DNA of 6,754 bases from Candidatus Brocadiia bacterium (GTDB lineage: Bacteria; Planctomycetota; MHYJ01; WSZJ01), in assembly GCA_013360825.1 (NCBI GenBank), contig JABWAY010000231.1:1-6754 (forward strand), in the 5' to 3' direction. This document shows positions 5,454-6,754 of this stretch, in pieces (position 1 is the stretch's first letter; the number at the start of each line of letters is the position of its first letter). A program made the translations under genes and the position numbers. The notes below the pieces were generated by a model. That model was given only the letters and a program-made list of their open reading frames with translations, did no database searches and was not told the origin of the DNA.

Positions 5454-6665
5454 ATGATCAGGAATGAGGACATCCTGCTGTTCAAGAAGAGCGGGGAGCC
5501 GGGGCTTGAGACCTCGCACCGGTCGCGCACGGCGCTTCTGATCCGGCGCCTGATTGCCGAGTCGATCGAGGTGGGGGCGACGGACATCCACGTGGAGCCG
5601 GAGGAAGGCAAGGTGCGGATCCGTGCGCGCGTGGACGGGTTTCTGCGGGACGTGACGGAGTACGACACGGCCTCCGGGATGAAGGTGGTGGCCGCGATCA
5701 AGGTGTTGTGCGACCTGGACATCACGCGCAAGCACCGGATGCAGGACGGGTCGTTCTCGGCGAAGGTGGAGGGGAGGCTGGTCGAGTTCCGGGTGTCGAG
5801 TGTGGAGGAGCTCCAGGGGGACAAGATGGTGATCCGCATCCTGGAGACGCGCCCCGAGGTGATCGACATGCAGCGGCTGGGGCTTCCGGCGGCGACGGAG
5901 ACGGAGCTGCGGGGGTTTCTGAGGCAGTCGCAGGGGATGCTGCTGGTTTCGGGGCCGACGGGGTCGGGGAAGTCGACGACCCTGTATTCGCTGCTGCGCG
6001 AGGTGGACCGGAAGCAGCGGAACGTGGTGGCGATCGAGGATCCGATCGAGTACCGGCTGGACTACGTGACCCAGATTGCGGTGGACGCGAAGCACGGGGT
6101 GACGTTCGCGTCGGCGCTTCGGAATTCCCTCCGGCAGGACCCGAACATCATCATGCTGGGGGAGATCCGGGACGCGGAGACGGCGCAGATCGCGATCCAG
6201 GCGGGGCTGACGGGGCATCTGGTGTTTTCGACGGTGCACGCGCGGGACTCGGCGGCGACGGTCCACCGGCTGCTGGACCTCGACATCGAGGCGTTCCTGG
6301 TCGCGAACGTCATCAATGTCTCGCTGGCGCAGAGGCTGGTGCGGATTCTCTGCCGTGCGTGCCGGAAGAAGGCGGCGCCGGAGCGCGCGCTGGCGGAGAA
6401 GTTCGGGATGGACCCGGGGGAGCAGGTCTGGGAGGCGGCGGGGTGCGACGTCTGCCAGGGGGCCGGGTATCGGGGGCGGACGGGGGTGTTCGAGCTGATG
6501 AGGGTGACGAAGCGGATTCAGGGGCTGATCATGGACCGGGGGCGCGAGGACGACATCCGGAAAGTGGCGATCGAGGAGGGGATGCTGCCGATCCAGCGCG
6601 CGGCGATGGAAAAGGTGCGGGTGGGGGTGACATCGATGGCGGAAGTCAACCGGGTGCTGGGGTAG
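5454..6665 (+). CDS. GspE/PilB-family secretion or type IV pilus assembly ATPase, short form
   Basis: A 403-residue hexameric-type ATPase that would power assembly of a type II secretion pseudopilus or type IV pilus from the cytoplasmic face. The N2 domain begins near residue 25 (GATDIHVEP at 41-49, RARVDGFLRDV). Catalytic boxes are all present: Walker A GPTGSGKST (167-175, Lys173), Asp box AIEDPIEY (193-200), Walker B IIMLGEIRD (232-240, Glu237) and His box GHLVFSTVH (254-262). C300/C303 and C331/C334 form the tetracysteine zinc motif typical of GspE/PilB and lacking in PilT. It is much shorter than usual GspE/PilB (~500-570 residues) because the N-terminal N1/MshEN region is missing. The ATG at 5454 is the only credible start; no clear Shine-Dalgarno precedes it. 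It is divergent from the kinase. Family is near certain; T2SS versus T4P cannot be told without neighbouring pilin or GspF/PilC genes. Confidence 0.96.
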   Translation: MIRNEDILLFKKSGEPGLETSHRSRTALLIRRLIAESIEVGATDIHVEPEEGKVRIRARVDGFLRDVTEYDTASGMKVVAAIKVLCDLDITRKHRMQDGSFSAKVEGRLVEFRVSSVEELQGDKMVIRILETRPEVIDMQRLGLPAATETELRGFLRQSQGMLLVSGPTGSGKSTTLYSLLREVDRKQRNVVAIEDPIEYRLDYVTQIAVDAKHGVTFASALRNSLRQDPNIIMLGEIRDAETAQIAIQAGLTGHLVFSTVHARDSAATVHRLLDLDIEAFLVANVINVSLAQRLVRILCRACRKKAAPERALAEKFGMDPGEQVWEAAGCDVCQGAGYRGRTGVFELMRVTKRIQGLIMDRGREDDIRKVAIEEGMLPIQRAAMEKVRVGVTSMAEVNRVLG

Positions 6666-6668
6666 GGG

Positions 6669-6754
6669 ATGGCGCGGGGCGCGGACCTGGCGATCGTGGG
6701 GGCGCGGGTGGCGACGATGGGCGCGGCGCCGGGCCCGCGCTGCGGGGCGGGGAT
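6669..6754 (+). CDS. N-terminal fragment of a downstream gene, possibly amidohydrolase (imidazolonepropionase-like)
   Basis: An ATG three bases after the ATPase stop opens 28 codons to the window edge, beginning MARGADLAIVGARVATM and continuing with APGPRCGAG. The 'ADLaIvgARVaTM' strand is typical of the start of metal-dependent amidohydrolases. The following GPR-x-GA stretch recalls imidazolonepropionase (HutI). That reading rests on very few residues. AGGGG lies directly against the ATG, so ribosome binding is unclear, and an internal ATG at 6717 is an alternative start. The tight spacing suggests one transcript with the ATPase, although a histidine-degradation enzyme would be functionally unrelated to it. 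Confidence 0.5.
   Translation, partial: MARGADLAIVGARVATMGAAPGPRCGAG

Noticed and set aside
5307..6266. Minus-strand open frame extending the kinase 320 codons upstream
   Set aside because: It is antisense to the ATPase catalytic region and gives low-complexity His/Arg/Pro-rich sequence. The kinase fold begins soon after the ATG at 5306, as is usual for this family.
5454..6665. PilT retraction ATPase
   Set aside because: The length is close to PilT, but the C300/C303...C331/C334 tetracysteine motif and the LAQRLVRILC stretch are marks of GspE/PilB.

Overview
The window is very GC-rich (roughly 70% by eye) and almost fully coding. It holds two divergent gene groups back to back. The gene families point to a Planctomycetota-like or similar signalling-rich bacterium: a Hanks-type Ser/Thr kinase with TPRs, a prokaryotic-RING-type zinc module, an FHA protein, and an exported 'DKVVMKDGR..EG' protein. 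This is inference from gene content and composition; no rRNA or marker gene is present to prove it.

Minus strand, read from 5306 down to 1. First comes a 1232-residue membrane-anchored Ser/Thr protein kinase (1608-5306). Ten bases later comes a 371-residue exported protein with six CxxC zinc-finger motifs (482-1597), whose Shine-Dalgarno overlaps the kinase stop codon. After a 91-base gap with a possible promoter of its own comes an N-terminal FHA-domain protein (1-390), cut by the window edge. The likely logic is as follows. The kinase has a cytoplasmic catalytic domain and an extracytoplasmic TPR sensor or scaffold. The Zn-finger protein is exported to the same compartment as the TPRs. The FHA protein would read phosphothreonine in the cytoplasm.

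Plus strand, from 5454 rightward. A compact 403-residue GspE/PilB-type secretion or pilus ATPase (5454-6665) has all catalytic boxes and the tetracysteine zinc motif but no N-terminal N1/MshEN domain. It is followed 3 bases later by the first 28 codons of another gene (6669 to the edge), possibly an amidohydrolase of the imidazolonepropionase type.

The 147-base divergent intergenic region (5307-5453) carries an extended -10-like box for the kinase, two perfect dyads and a 21-base-spaced direct repeat. No tRNA, rRNA, CRISPR array, insertion sequence or convincing rho-independent terminator was seen. The main points for follow-up are the symmetric six-CxxC ladder in the exported protein, the kinase domain order, and the change in codon habit across a low-complexity linker before the kinase's unassigned C-terminal domain.
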